A stretch of DNA of 64,000 nt, taken from Halorubrum yunnanense (lineage in GTDB: Archaea; Halobacteriota; Halobacteria; Halobacteriales; Haloferacaceae). The notes below the pieces were generated by a model, which was not told the origin of the DNA, ran no database searches, and was given only the letters and a program-made list of their open reading frames with translations. A program made the position numbers and the translations under genes. Positions 17,621-25,071 of this stretch are shown in pieces (the stretch's first letter is position 1; the number at the start of each line of letters is the position of its first letter). The DNA lies in the NCBI RefSeq assembly GCF_026586675.1, contig NZ_JAODIX010000001.1, positions 37,300 through 101,299 on the forward strand, read 5' to 3'.

Positions 17621-18561
17621 GCGACACGGAACCCCGAACCGACGGCGGCACGACGACGAGGACGACGCGGCTGCGCCGGACCCTCGACCGGATGACGGTC
17701 GAGGACGTCGGCCTGTACGTCGTGTTGGCCCTCGCGGCGGCGTTCTACCTCGTTCCCATCGAATCCGGGCTGGTGACGTCGTTCAAGACCGGCACCGCGA
17801 TCATCGAGACGGCGCCGTTCGCCCCGCCCGGGCCGTCCGGGCTCACGTTCGAGAAGTGGCGGACGGCGATCGACGTCCTGCTGCGCGGGATGGGGAACAG
17901 CCTGCTGTACGCCGTTCCCGCGACGGTGATCTCCGCGTTCGTCGGGAGCATCACCGCCTACGGGCTCACGATTCCGACGTGGAACAAGTCGTACAAGGCG
18001 CTGGTGCTCATGCTCATCATTGCCGGGATCTTCATCCCGTACCAGGCCGTGCTGGTCCCGCTGACCCAGTTCTGGTCGCAGTGGGCCCAGCTCGACCAGG
18101 TGCTGTCGTTCGTCTGGGCGCTCGGGATCGACGAAGACTACGTCGGTATCATCGAGCTGGTGATCACCCACGTCGCCTACGGGATTCCCATCTGTACGCT
18201 CCTGTTCCGGACGTACTACAAGACGATGAGCGACGAGATGATCGAGTCGGCCCGCCTCGACGGGGCGACGCTCCGCCGGGTGTACCGGCGGATCGTCCTC
18301 CCGCTCTCGGGACCGATGTTCGCCGTCGTCCTGATCTATCAGTTCACCCAGATCTGGAACGACCTCCTCTTCACGCTGGTCATCGTCTCGACGGAATCGA
18401 GCCCCGCGGCGCCCGTCGTGTTAATCTTAGCGGGCCTCGGGAGCTCGCTGGAGGGGCAGGACTTCGCGCTCCGGATGGCCGGGGCGTTCTTCGCGGCGCT
18501 GCCGACGCTGGCGGTGTACATCTTCTTCGGCGAGGAGTTCGCCGAGGGGGTGGCGGCGTGA
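17617..18561 (+). CDS. Sugar ABC transporter permease (MalG-type)
   Basis: A 314-aa CUT1 permease with six predicted helices. The EAA loop reads DEMIESARLDGATLRRVYRR. The N-terminal 30 residues are basic and cytosolic. It pairs with the upstream MalF-type permease, and the ATPase gene follows after 96 nt. Confidence 0.93.
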   Translation: MSDTEPRTDGGTTTRTTRLRRTLDRMTVEDVGLYVVLALAAAFYLVPIESGLVTSFKTGTAIIETAPFAPPGPSGLTFEKWRTAIDVLLRGMGNSLLYAVPATVISAFVGSITAYGLTIPTWNKSYKALVLMLIIAGIFIPYQAVLVPLTQFWSQWAQLDQVLSFVWALGIDEDYVGIIELVITHVAYGIPICTLLFRTYYKTMSDEMIESARLDGATLRRVYRRIVLPLSGPMFAVVLIYQFTQIWNDLLFTLVIVSTESSPAAPVVLILAGLGSSLEGQDFALRMAGAFFAALPTLAVYIFFGEEFAEGVAA

Positions 18562-18657
18562 CCCGTACGCCCGCCGCGTCCGGCGCCGGGGACCGACCGA
18601 GAGACGACGCGGCGCGGCGCACGAACGACCACTCGACACCGACCACAACTCACAGAT

Positions 18658-19803
18658 ATGGCAACGCTTGAACTCGACTCGATAACGAAGACGTTCCAGG
18701 ACGGCGACGAGGAGATCGTCGCGGTCGACGATGTGTCGCTGTCGATCGACGACGGCGAGTTCCTCGTCGTCGTCGGTCCGTCCGGCTGCGGGAAGTCCAC
18801 GACGCTCCGGATGGTCGCGGGCCTGGAGACGATCACCGCCGGCACGCTCAGTATCGACGACCGCGTCGTGAACCACGTGAAATCGCAGAACCGGGACATC
18901 GCGATGGTGTTCCAGTCGTACGCGCTCTACCCGCACATGAGCGTCCGGCAGAACATGTCGTTCGGGCTCGAGGAGTCGACCGACCTCCCCGACGACGAGA
19001 TCAACCGGATGGTGGGCGAGACCGGCGAGATGCTCGGCATCTCGCCCCTGCTCGACCGGAAGCCGAGCGACCTCTCGGGCGGCCAACAGCAGCGCGTCGC
19101 CCTCGGTCGCGCCATCGTCCGCGACCCCGAGGTGTTCCTGATGGACGAGCCGCTCAGCAACCTCGACGCGAAGCTCCGCGCCGAGATGCGCACCGAGCTC
19201 CAGCGGCTCCAGAACGACCTGGGCGTGACGACGGTGTACGTCACCCACGACCAGACGGAGGCGATGACGATGGGCGACCGGATCGCCATCCTCGACGGCG
19301 GCGAGCTCCAGCAGGTCGCGACGCCGCTGGAGTGTTACCACGAGCCGTCGAACCGGTTCGTCGCGAGCTTCCTCGGCGAGCCGTCGATGAACTTCTTCGA
19401 CGTGACGCTCGAGGGCGACCGGCTCGTCGGCGACGTCTTCGAGTACCCGATCGACGAGGGAATTCGGTCGGACCTCGGCGACGCGACCGACCTCGTCCTC
19501 GGGATCCGCCCCGAGGCCGTCCAGCTCGTCGACGCCGCGGGCGACCACGAGTTCGAGACGACCGTCGACGTCGTCGAGCCGATGGGCGACGAGAACACGG
19601 TGTACCTCCACTTCGACCCCGACGTCGAGCCCGAGAACGCGTCGACGCTCGTCGCGACGATCGACGGGTTCAATCGGGTCAGCGAGGACGACACGGTGAT
19701 CGCGCGGATCCCGCCGGACGCGATCCACCTCTTCGACCGGAGTACGGGCGAGGCGCTCCACAACCGGTCGATGGAGAACGCGGCCGACCAGATCGACCTG
19801 TAG
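18658..19803 (+). CDS. Sugar ABC transporter ATPase (MalK/UgpC family)
   Basis: A 381-aa ATPase. Walker A is GPSGCGKST (about 40-48), signature LSGGQQQRVALGRA (about 139-152) and Walker B VFLMDEPLSNLD. The H-loop is in YVTHDQTEAM. The C-terminal 130 residues form the OB/TOBE regulatory domain (GIRPEAVQL). It powers the two permeases. The 96-nt gap upstream may hold a weak internal promoter, but co-transcription is more likely. Confidence 0.95.
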   Translation: MATLELDSITKTFQDGDEEIVAVDDVSLSIDDGEFLVVVGPSGCGKSTTLRMVAGLETITAGTLSIDDRVVNHVKSQNRDIAMVFQSYALYPHMSVRQNMSFGLEESTDLPDDEINRMVGETGEMLGISPLLDRKPSDLSGGQQQRVALGRAIVRDPEVFLMDEPLSNLDAKLRAEMRTELQRLQNDLGVTTVYVTHDQTEAMTMGDRIAILDGGELQQVATPLECYHEPSNRFVASFLGEPSMNFFDVTLEGDRLVGDVFEYPIDEGIRSDLGDATDLVLGIRPEAVQLVDAAGDHEFETTVDVVEPMGDENTVYLHFDPDVEPENASTLVATIDGFNRVSEDDTVIARIPPDAIHLFDRSTGEALHNRSMENAADQIDL

Positions 19804-19857
19804 AATCGACGCGCGTCGCCGCCGTCCCTTTTCGCAGCGTCTCGCTCGCTCCGCCGC

Positions 19858-20538
19858 TCACCAGTACTTCGTCCGGTCGACGCCGTCCGCGACCAGCGCC
19901 GCGGCGGCGACGTGGGCGTAGGCGGCCCACGCGAGCGCGAGGAGCGCGGCGACGCTCCGCGCCGCCGTCGCCGCGAGCGCGGTCCACGCGACGACGACGA
20001 GGACGGTCGCGCCGACCCACGCGAGGAAGTACGAGCTCGAGGCGGTCCCGCGGACCGCGTCCCGCTCGAGGCCGGCGCGGAGCCCGTCCCGCACGCTCAC
20101 GACGGCCGCTGACGGGAAGAGATACCCGCAGACGACCGTGACGAGCAGCGCGACGGTCGCGAGCGTCGCGAGCCCCACGCCGCTCAGCGCACTCGGCATC
20201 GTGCCGACCGCGACGACGTAGCTGACGGCGGCGACGGTGACGACCGCCGGGGAGAGGTAGACGGCGCCGACACCAAGCAGTCGCCCGGCGAGCCGCGCCG
20301 TTGCCCTCGTCGCGACGCGCGGGAACCCCTCGCCGGCGAGCACACCGCCGACGAGTCCGAGGAACGCGACAAGCGGGCCGACGGCGAGGGAAAGCGGGGC
20401 CAACAGCGCCCAATCCGGCCAGAGCCCCGCCGCCGTCCGGAGCAGCGCGCCGCCGAGCAGCAGCGCCGCGAGACACGCCGCGGTGCCGTCCAGCCGCGTC
20501 CGGTCCGCGAACGGGTATCGGAGGGCCTCGAGGAACAT
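19858..20538 (-). CDS. DUF4013-type membrane protein
   Basis: A 226-aa protein starting MFLEALRYPFADRTRLDGTA. Upstream in-frame sequence is arginine-rich and rejected. Six or so hydrophobic helices follow, separated by short charged loops. The MFLEALRYPF N-terminus and helix order resemble the archaeal DUF4013 family of unknown function. Convergent with the ABC operon. No enzymatic residues stand out. Confidence 0.75.
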   Translation of the reverse strand: MFLEALRYPFADRTRLDGTAACLAALLLGGALLRTAAGLWPDWALLAPLSLAVGPLVAFLGLVGGVLAGEGFPRVATRATARLAGRLLGVGAVYLSPAVVTVAAVSYVVAVGTMPSALSGVGLATLATVALLVTVVCGYLFPSAAVVSVRDGLRAGLERDAVRGTASSSYFLAWVGATVLVVVAWTALAATAARSVAALLALAWAAYAHVAAAALVADGVDRTKYW

Positions 20539-20692
20539 CACTCGCCCCTCGGTCGCTCGGCGGCGACGCGTCTCGACCGGCCGACAGCGGTGCGACCCGG
20601 CCGGCCGTCGGTCGGTCTCGACACGTTCGACCGGGTCGCCGTCGGCTGGAAAAACGGTGTCGGTCGCACCCGCGGCGGGAGGCGTCCGTCGG

Positions 20693-21103
20693 TCACTCTC
20701 GGATCCGCTCGACCTCGCGCCGGACCCCATCGCGGAGCCGGTCGGCGACGTCGTCGCCCGACCGGTCGACGGTCTCGGCGTCCTCGGTCTCCAGCAGGCG
20801 ATCGAGCCGCCGCTCGAACTCCCGCTCGTCGATCTCGCCGCTCGCGTAGCGCTCCCGGAGGGCGTCGAGCGCGGGGTCGGCGTCGCGTTCCTGGTCCCCG
20901 TCGCTCCGGTCGGGGAGGGGTCGCGTCAGCGTGTGAAGCACGGGGAGAGCGACGAACAGCCCGAAGAACCAGACCAGCGGGAGGGTCCACCAGAGCCCGG
21001 TGACGAGCGGGGCGGCGACGCCGCCGCCGAGGACGAGGAGCGCGAACACCCGCCGCCAGCGGTGGCGGAGGTTCCACGCGATCCGTGCGGGGAGCCCGGT
21101 CAT
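20693..21103 (-). CDS. Membrane protein with C-terminal SHOCT domain
   Basis: A 136-aa protein. I place the start at MTGLPARIAWNLRHRWRR (ATG 21103). Two hydrophobic helices (about 19-60) are followed by a SHOCT domain, ALRERYASGEIDEREFERRL. A charged amphipathic tail follows. SHOCT domains are short oligomerisation modules common at the ends of archaeal membrane proteins. Function unknown. Confidence 0.85.
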   Translation of the reverse strand: MTGLPARIAWNLRHRWRRVFALLVLGGGVAAPLVTGLWWTLPLVWFFGLFVALPVLHTLTRPLPDRSDGDQERDADPALDALRERYASGEIDEREFERRLDRLLETEDAETVDRSGDDVADRLRDGVRREVERIRE

Positions 21104-21168
21104 GCTCGGGCCGACGCCTGCGAGGGGGAAATCGGTTTCGTCGCGGGTCCGCGGCGGAGGTTCCCTCC

Positions 21169-21648
21169 TCACTCCCGGTCGACGACGATCCGGTCGCCCG
21201 GCTCGACGCCGTGGCGCTCGCTCCACCCGCGCGGCACTTCTAGGACGTACCGTCCGGTCCCGCGGTACCGGGTGAAGGGCCGCGACTCCGGCGCCGCCTC
21301 GTGGACCGTCGTCACCGTCCCGTTCGGGGCGACGAAGACGATGTCGAGCGCGAACGCCATCTCCCGCATCACGTAGGCGCGCTCGTCCGCTCCGTCGTGG
21401 ACGAACAGCATTCCCTCGCCCTCGTCGAGTTCGTCGGTTGCGGAGAGCCCGACGTATTGTTTTATCACCCCGTCGGCGACCCGGGCCTCGACGGTCGCGA
21501 GCGGTTCGCCGGTCTCGCCGTCGACGGCCTCGACGGTCGTCGTCTCGTAGCCGGCGATCAGGACGGCGGGGTTCGTCGCGGCGACGCCGAGCGCGACGAC
21601 GACGATCAGCGTGAGGGCGGCGGCACCCCCGACTAAACGGCGGTTCAC
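21169..21648 (-). CDS. DUF192 family exported protein
   Basis: A 159-aa protein. The N-terminal signal or anchor helix spans about 6-30. A DUF192 domain follows (about 50-155), with the family pattern YVGLSATDELDEGEGMLFV, AFALDIVFVAPNG and the ending VLEVPRGWSERHGVEPGDRI. Likely outside the cell. The family fold is known but its biochemical role is not. Confidence 0.88.
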   Translation of the reverse strand: MNRRLVGGAAALTLIVVVALGVAATNPAVLIAGYETTTVEAVDGETGEPLATVEARVADGVIKQYVGLSATDELDEGEGMLFVHDGADERAYVMREMAFALDIVFVAPNGTVTTVHEAAPESRPFTRYRGTGRYVLEVPRGWSERHGVEPGDRIVVDRE

Positions 21649-21709
21649 GGGCGATCGATGCGCCGGAGAAAGAAACCGTTTTCCGCTCCGGGCGGGTTCA
21701 AGCGGGTGA

Positions 21710-21783
21710 GGGCTCGTGGTCTAGCTGGTTATGACGCGGCCTTTACAAGGCTGAGATCGGCGGTTCGAACCCGCCCGAGCCCA
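21710..21783 (+). tRNA. tRNA-Val (UAC anticodon)
   Basis: 74 nt. The acceptor stem GGGCTCG pairs with CGAGCCC, followed by discriminator A. The anticodon stem CGGCC/GGCTG closes loop TTTACAA, giving anticodon TAC (valine, GUA codons). The T arm is GGCGG-TTCGAAC-CCGCC. No CCA is encoded. A partial copy of the 3' half lies 98 nt downstream. Confidence 0.93.
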
Positions 21784-21785
21784 CT

Positions 21786-21820
21786 GTTGCTGTCGCGAGC
21801 AGCCCGTGAGCGACAGCAAC
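21786..21820 (+). terminator. Long hairpin directly downstream of tRNA-Val
   Basis: GTTGCTGTCGC (21786-21796) and GCGACAGCAAC (21810-21820) form a perfect 11-bp inverted repeat with a 13-nt loop, starting 3 nt after the tRNA. It could be a transcript end or processing structure, or a remnant of the inserted DNA that separates the tRNA from its duplicated 3' end. Confidence 0.4.
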
Positions 21821-21879
21821 GTGCGTGTTTGAGGGCGGTTCGAGACAGGGAACGAAGCGAGCGAAGCGAGCGGAGTGAG

Positions 21880-21906
21880 TGAGGTTCGAATCCGCCCGAG
21901 CCCACT
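21880..21906 (+). repeat. Duplicated 3' end of tRNA-Val (att-like)
   Basis: GGTTCGAATCCGCCCGAGCC followed by CACTG repeats the T-arm and acceptor 3' end of the tRNA at 21762-21786, with one C-to-T difference. The tRNA itself is intact. A direct repeat of a tRNA 3' end is the mark left by tRNA-targeting integrases. Here it encloses only about 120 bp and no integrase, so it would be a remnant or a solo site. Confidence 0.75.
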
Positions 21907-21936
21907 GCTCGCTCTCTGACCGTCTCCGAGAGCGGT

Positions 21937-22620
21937 TCAGACTCCCAGCGCGTCCGCCAGCTCGTGGATCGACTCGGCCGTGCGGTCCGGCTCGCCGCCG
22001 AACGGCTCCCAAGGGGTCCCTTTCCGGTCGAGCCGGACCGCCTGCATCCCCGCGTGGGCGGCGCCCATCACGTCGAACCAACCGGCGGTGACGTGGACGA
22101 TCTCGTCGATCGGCGTCCCGGTTCGGGCGGCGCCGTGGCGGTACAGCGCCGCGGCCGGCTTAAACGTCTCCACCTCGTCGGCGCTTATCGCGTCCTCGAC
22201 GAGGTCGCCGATATCGGCGTGTTCGACCATCGAGTCGAGCATCTCGGGATTCCCGTTCGAGAGTACGTACGTGTCGTACCCGCCCTCGCGCAGGCGCTCG
22301 ATCCCGGAGCGAACGTCGTCGAACACCTCCAGCTCGTGGTACACCGCGAGGATCTCGTCGCGCTCGGCCGGCGGGAGGTCGACGCCGTGGGTTTTCAACG
22401 CGTACGTCAGCGCGTCGCGGTTCATCTCGTAGAACGGCTGGTAGGCGTCGATCGCGTTCGCGACGAACGTGTACGCCAGCGACCGCGACCGCCAGAGCCG
22501 CGACACCGGCTCGGGATCGGGGACGCGGTCCGCCAGCGCGGCTTCGGCCGCCTCGACGTCGACGAGGGTGCTGTACGAGTCGAACGTCACCGTCCGGACG
22601 CGATCGGGATCGAACGACAT
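21937..22620 (-). CDS. HAD-superfamily hydrolase, haloacid dehalogenase type II
   Basis: A 227-aa protein starting MSFDPDRVRTVTFDSYSTLV. Asp14 in FDSYSTLVD is the expected nucleophile. Motif II is YVLSNGNPEML and motif III lies around the conserved lysine of ETFKPAAALYRHGA. The helical cap sits at about 20-90. The FDxYxTL motif and cap placement fit the type II 2-haloacid dehalogenase branch, but many archaeal members are phosphatases. Substrate not assignable. Confidence 0.88.
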   Translation of the reverse strand: MSFDPDRVRTVTFDSYSTLVDVEAAEAALADRVPDPEPVSRLWRSRSLAYTFVANAIDAYQPFYEMNRDALTYALKTHGVDLPPAERDEILAVYHELEVFDDVRSGIERLREGGYDTYVLSNGNPEMLDSMVEHADIGDLVEDAISADEVETFKPAAALYRHGAARTGTPIDEIVHVTAGWFDVMGAAHAGMQAVRLDRKGTPWEPFGGEPDRTAESIHELADALGV

Positions 22621-22763
22621 TCGCGTCGTTCTTCGGCCTCCCGCGTCATTACTCCCGGTGGTCGGGTCGCGCACGACGCACATCCGTCCGCGGCCGGACC
22701 GTGGCGAACCGTCACGAATCTTTATGAATGGTGGGGCTCTCGGTCCCCTAACGCGTCCTGCTT

Positions 22764-23855
22764 ATGAAGCCCTCGAGCGACTCCATCCGCGTCCTGCTCG
22801 CCGCGGCCCCCGCCGACGGCACGGCCCCGTCGACGCCCGCGGCGCGGTCGCTCGAACGGCGGGACGAGCGGTTCGTCGTCGAGACCGCTCGCGACCCGGA
22901 CGACGCGGCGGCGCTGCGCTCGACCGACCGGTTCGACTGCGTCGTCGCCGAGGGGGGCTTCGCCGACGGCGACGGGCTCGATTTGCTCGTCGACGCCGAC
23001 GAGAGCCGGGAGGCGATCCCGCGAATCCTCGCGATCGACGCGACCCGCGTCGGAGACCCGTCGGCGCTCGTCACCGAGGCGCTCGCGGCGGGCGTCACCG
23101 ACGTCGTCCGGTGTCCCGAGGGCGACCCGACGGTCCGGCTGCTCGCACACCGGGTCGCCAACGCGGTCGAGTCGCACCGCGCCGCGGCCGAGGCGGACCG
23201 CCAGCGCGAGCGTCTCGACCGGTTCGTGAGCGGGGTGTCACACGACCTCCGGAGCCCGCTCAACGTCGCGCAGGGGCGGTTGGAGATGGCCCAGGACGAG
23301 CCGGCGGGCGACCATCTCGATACCGCGGCCACCGCGGTCGACCGCACCCTGGAGCTGATCGCGGACCTGCTTGCCCTCGCCAGGCAGGGGGAGACCCCGC
23401 GCGAGCTGGAGCCGGTCGGGCTCCGCGAGACCGTCGAGGGGTGCTGGGCGACTGTCGCCACCGGCGACGCGACGCTCACCGTCGCGAGCGACGCTCGGGT
23501 GTTCGCCGACCCGAGCCGGCTGAAACAGCTCTTCGAGAACCTCCTCGGCAACGCGGTCGCGCACGGCGGCGACGGCGTCGCCGTCACGGTGGGGCCGATC
23601 AGGCCGATGTACACCTCGACGCGGGCGGAGCCGCTTCCGGCCGGGTTCTACGTGGCCGACGACGGGGCGGGGATCCCTGAGGGGGAGCGCGACCGCGTCT
23701 TCGACGTGGGGTACACGACCGCCGCCGAGGGCACCGGCTTCGGGCTCAACATCGTCCGCGAGGTCGCCGCCGCCCACGGCTGGGACGTCGGCGTCACCGA
23801 GAGCGCGGACGGCGGCGCCCGGTTCGAGGTCACCGGCGTCGACGTCGAGGAGTGA
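22764..23855 (+). CDS. Sensor histidine kinase with receiver-like N-terminal domain
   Basis: A 363-aa soluble kinase. Residues 1-125 resemble a receiver domain, but the phosphoacceptor position reads VVAEGG, so Asp is replaced by Glu63 and the domain may be a pseudo-receiver. The HisKA box is GVSHDLRSPL with His160. HATPase motifs are FENLLGNAVAHGG (N box), VADDGAGIPEGERDRVF (G1/F) and GTGFGLNIVREV (G2). No transmembrane helix, so a cytosolic sensor or relay. No response regulator is adjacent. Confidence 0.92.
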   Translation: MKPSSDSIRVLLAAAPADGTAPSTPAARSLERRDERFVVETARDPDDAAALRSTDRFDCVVAEGGFADGDGLDLLVDADESREAIPRILAIDATRVGDPSALVTEALAAGVTDVVRCPEGDPTVRLLAHRVANAVESHRAAAEADRQRERLDRFVSGVSHDLRSPLNVAQGRLEMAQDEPAGDHLDTAATAVDRTLELIADLLALARQGETPRELEPVGLRETVEGCWATVATGDATLTVASDARVFADPSRLKQLFENLLGNAVAHGGDGVAVTVGPIRPMYTSTRAEPLPAGFYVADDGAGIPEGERDRVFDVGYTTAAEGTGFGLNIVREVAAAHGWDVGVTESADGGARFEVTGVDVEE

Positions 23856-23930
23856 CCGGAGGGCGGCGAGCGCGCTTCGACCTGCCTTCGGTCGGGCGAA
23901 AAATGTCGGCGCTCTGGATGCGGGCCGCCG

Positions 23931-24056
23931 TCACGGCGCCCGCGTTCCGATCGCGATCGGCGCCGCGTCCGGTCCCTCGGTCGCCTTCTCCGGCGGGACC
24001 CGGGTGCGGGTGCCGATCGGCGCTTCCTCGGTCGTCGTGCGATCGTCGTTCGGCAT
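23931..24056 (-). CDS. Possible 41-aa small protein
   Basis: An ATG at 24056 opens a 41-codon frame, MPNDDRTTTEEAPIGTRTRV, continuing with an acidic, Ala/Pro-rich stretch and ending GTRAP. The composition is like real haloarchaeal proteins, unlike the arginine-rich shadow frames of this DNA. A TATA-like CATACC lies about 27-32 nt upstream and a direct repeat lies just above it, as for a leaderless gene. No homologue known to me. The rest of 23856-24213 shows nothing gene-like. Confidence 0.35.
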   Translation of the reverse strand: MPNDDRTTTEEAPIGTRTRVPPEKATEGPDAAPIAIGTRAP

Positions 24057-24095
24057 CGCGTGTGGCGTCGGCTCACACACAGGTATGAACGTTCC

Positions 24096-24111
24096 GTGCT
24101 AACAGTGCTAA
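24096..24111. promoter_or_regulatory. Direct-repeat motif GTGCTAA x2
   Basis: GTGCTAA occurs at 24096-24102 and 24105-24111, a 9-bp period and so nearly one helical turn. It sits immediately upstream of the TATA-like sequence of the possible 41-aa gene on the minus strand, and downstream of the tetR gene. A candidate regulator binding site. Confidence 0.3.
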
Positions 24112-24213
24112 TCCGTTTTCAGACGGAGTAGTGTATTAGGGGATTGATTACGGAGACGGTCCGTCTGTCCGTCTCTCCGCCTATCGGTCGCCGCCCTCTC
24201 CCTCCGCGTCCGC

Positions 24214-24831
24214 TCACTCGCCTTCGAACACTCCCTCGACGATCGTCTCGATGAGCGCGTCTTCGACCTCCTCGTAGGCGGCGTCCGTGCCGGGACCGAT
24301 CGGAGCGTTCCGCGACCGCGCGGTGAAGACGAGCGAAACGAACAGCTGGTCGATCAGCTCGGGGTCGTCGTACCGGAACGCGTCGAGCTTCGCCCAGCGC
24401 TCGGCGAACGGAAGCTCCGAGTCATGGGGCTCGATCGCGATCGAGTGCCCGTCGGACTCGGCGTCGGCGATGCGGTCCTGGAGCGCGCGCAGCTCCCCGT
24501 CGACGATCAGCGAGGAGATGAGTGGGTTCGCCCGCACCTCGCTGAGCGTCGTCTTCAACAGCACCCGCACCTCCTCTCGCGGGGTGTCCACCTCGGCGAC
24601 AGCGGCGGCGATCTTCCCCTCTAACGACTCGCGCTCCGCGAGGAGCACGTCCACGTACAGCGCCTCCTTGGAGTCGAAGAACTGGTAGAACGTGCTCGTG
24701 CCGATCCCGACCTCGGCCGTGAGATCGCTGATCCGCGTGCGTTCGAACCCGAACTGCGTGAACAGCTCTCTGCCGGCCTCGACCAGCTGAGACCGGATCC
24801 GCTCCCGATCCCGATCGGTGAATCGGCTCAT
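24214..24831 (-). CDS. TetR/AcrR family transcriptional regulator
   Basis: A 205-aa regulator. The N-terminal helix-turn-helix (about 10-60) reads REGLFTQFGFERTRI-like (ELFTQFGFERTRISDLTAEV) then IGTSTFYQFFDSKEALYVDV, the classic TetR recognition helix and core. The C-terminal helical domain binds a ligand and dimerises. It is divergent from the surface-protein/RND pair at 25072-29238 with a 240-bp gap, so it most likely represses that operon and possibly itself. Confidence 0.93.
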   Translation of the reverse strand: MSRFTDRDRERIRSQLVEAGRELFTQFGFERTRISDLTAEVGIGTSTFYQFFDSKEALYVDVLLAERESLEGKIAAAVAEVDTPREEVRVLLKTTLSEVRANPLISSLIVDGELRALQDRIADAESDGHSIAIEPHDSELPFAERWAKLDAFRYDDPELIDQLFVSLVFTARSRNAPIGPGTDAAYEEVEDALIETIVEGVFEGE

Positions 24832-24858
24832 TGGCGTGACGTTCGGCGGTTATCCGTC

Positions 24859-24917
24859 GATCGGGAATGCTCCATCGATCGCACCTATGAATCCAAAAAC
24901 AAAGTGCTTATTGATTC
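24859..24917. promoter_or_regulatory. Divergent tetR / efflux-operon promoter region
   Basis: The gap holds imperfect inverted repeats: CGATCGGG...CATCGATCG around 24858-24882, and GAATC (24889-24893) with GATTC (24913-24917) around an AT-rich stretch. These are plausible TetR operator and core promoter positions about 25-90 nt from the tetR start. None is a strong palindrome, so the operator assignment is tentative. Confidence 0.3.
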
Positions 24918-25071
24918 GTGGCCGTGTACTTCGGTATGGAGCAGACACCGGCGGGAGCGCACGTCGCGCTTCCCGATCGCCAGTACCGAGACGCGACACG
25001 GACGCCGACGGTGGGCCGATGAGGCGTGACCGCGTCGACGCGCCCGACCGCCGCTCCGGGAGGGGGTCGGC

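Noticed and set aside
21880..21906. Second tRNA gene
   Set aside because: Only the T arm and acceptor 3' strand are present; there is no anticodon arm or 5' acceptor strand upstream.
23648..24076. 142-codon arginine-rich frame in the kinase-tetR gap
   Set aside because: Basic, low-complexity translation opposite the kinase 3' end. The 41-codon acidic frame in the same gap is more protein-like.
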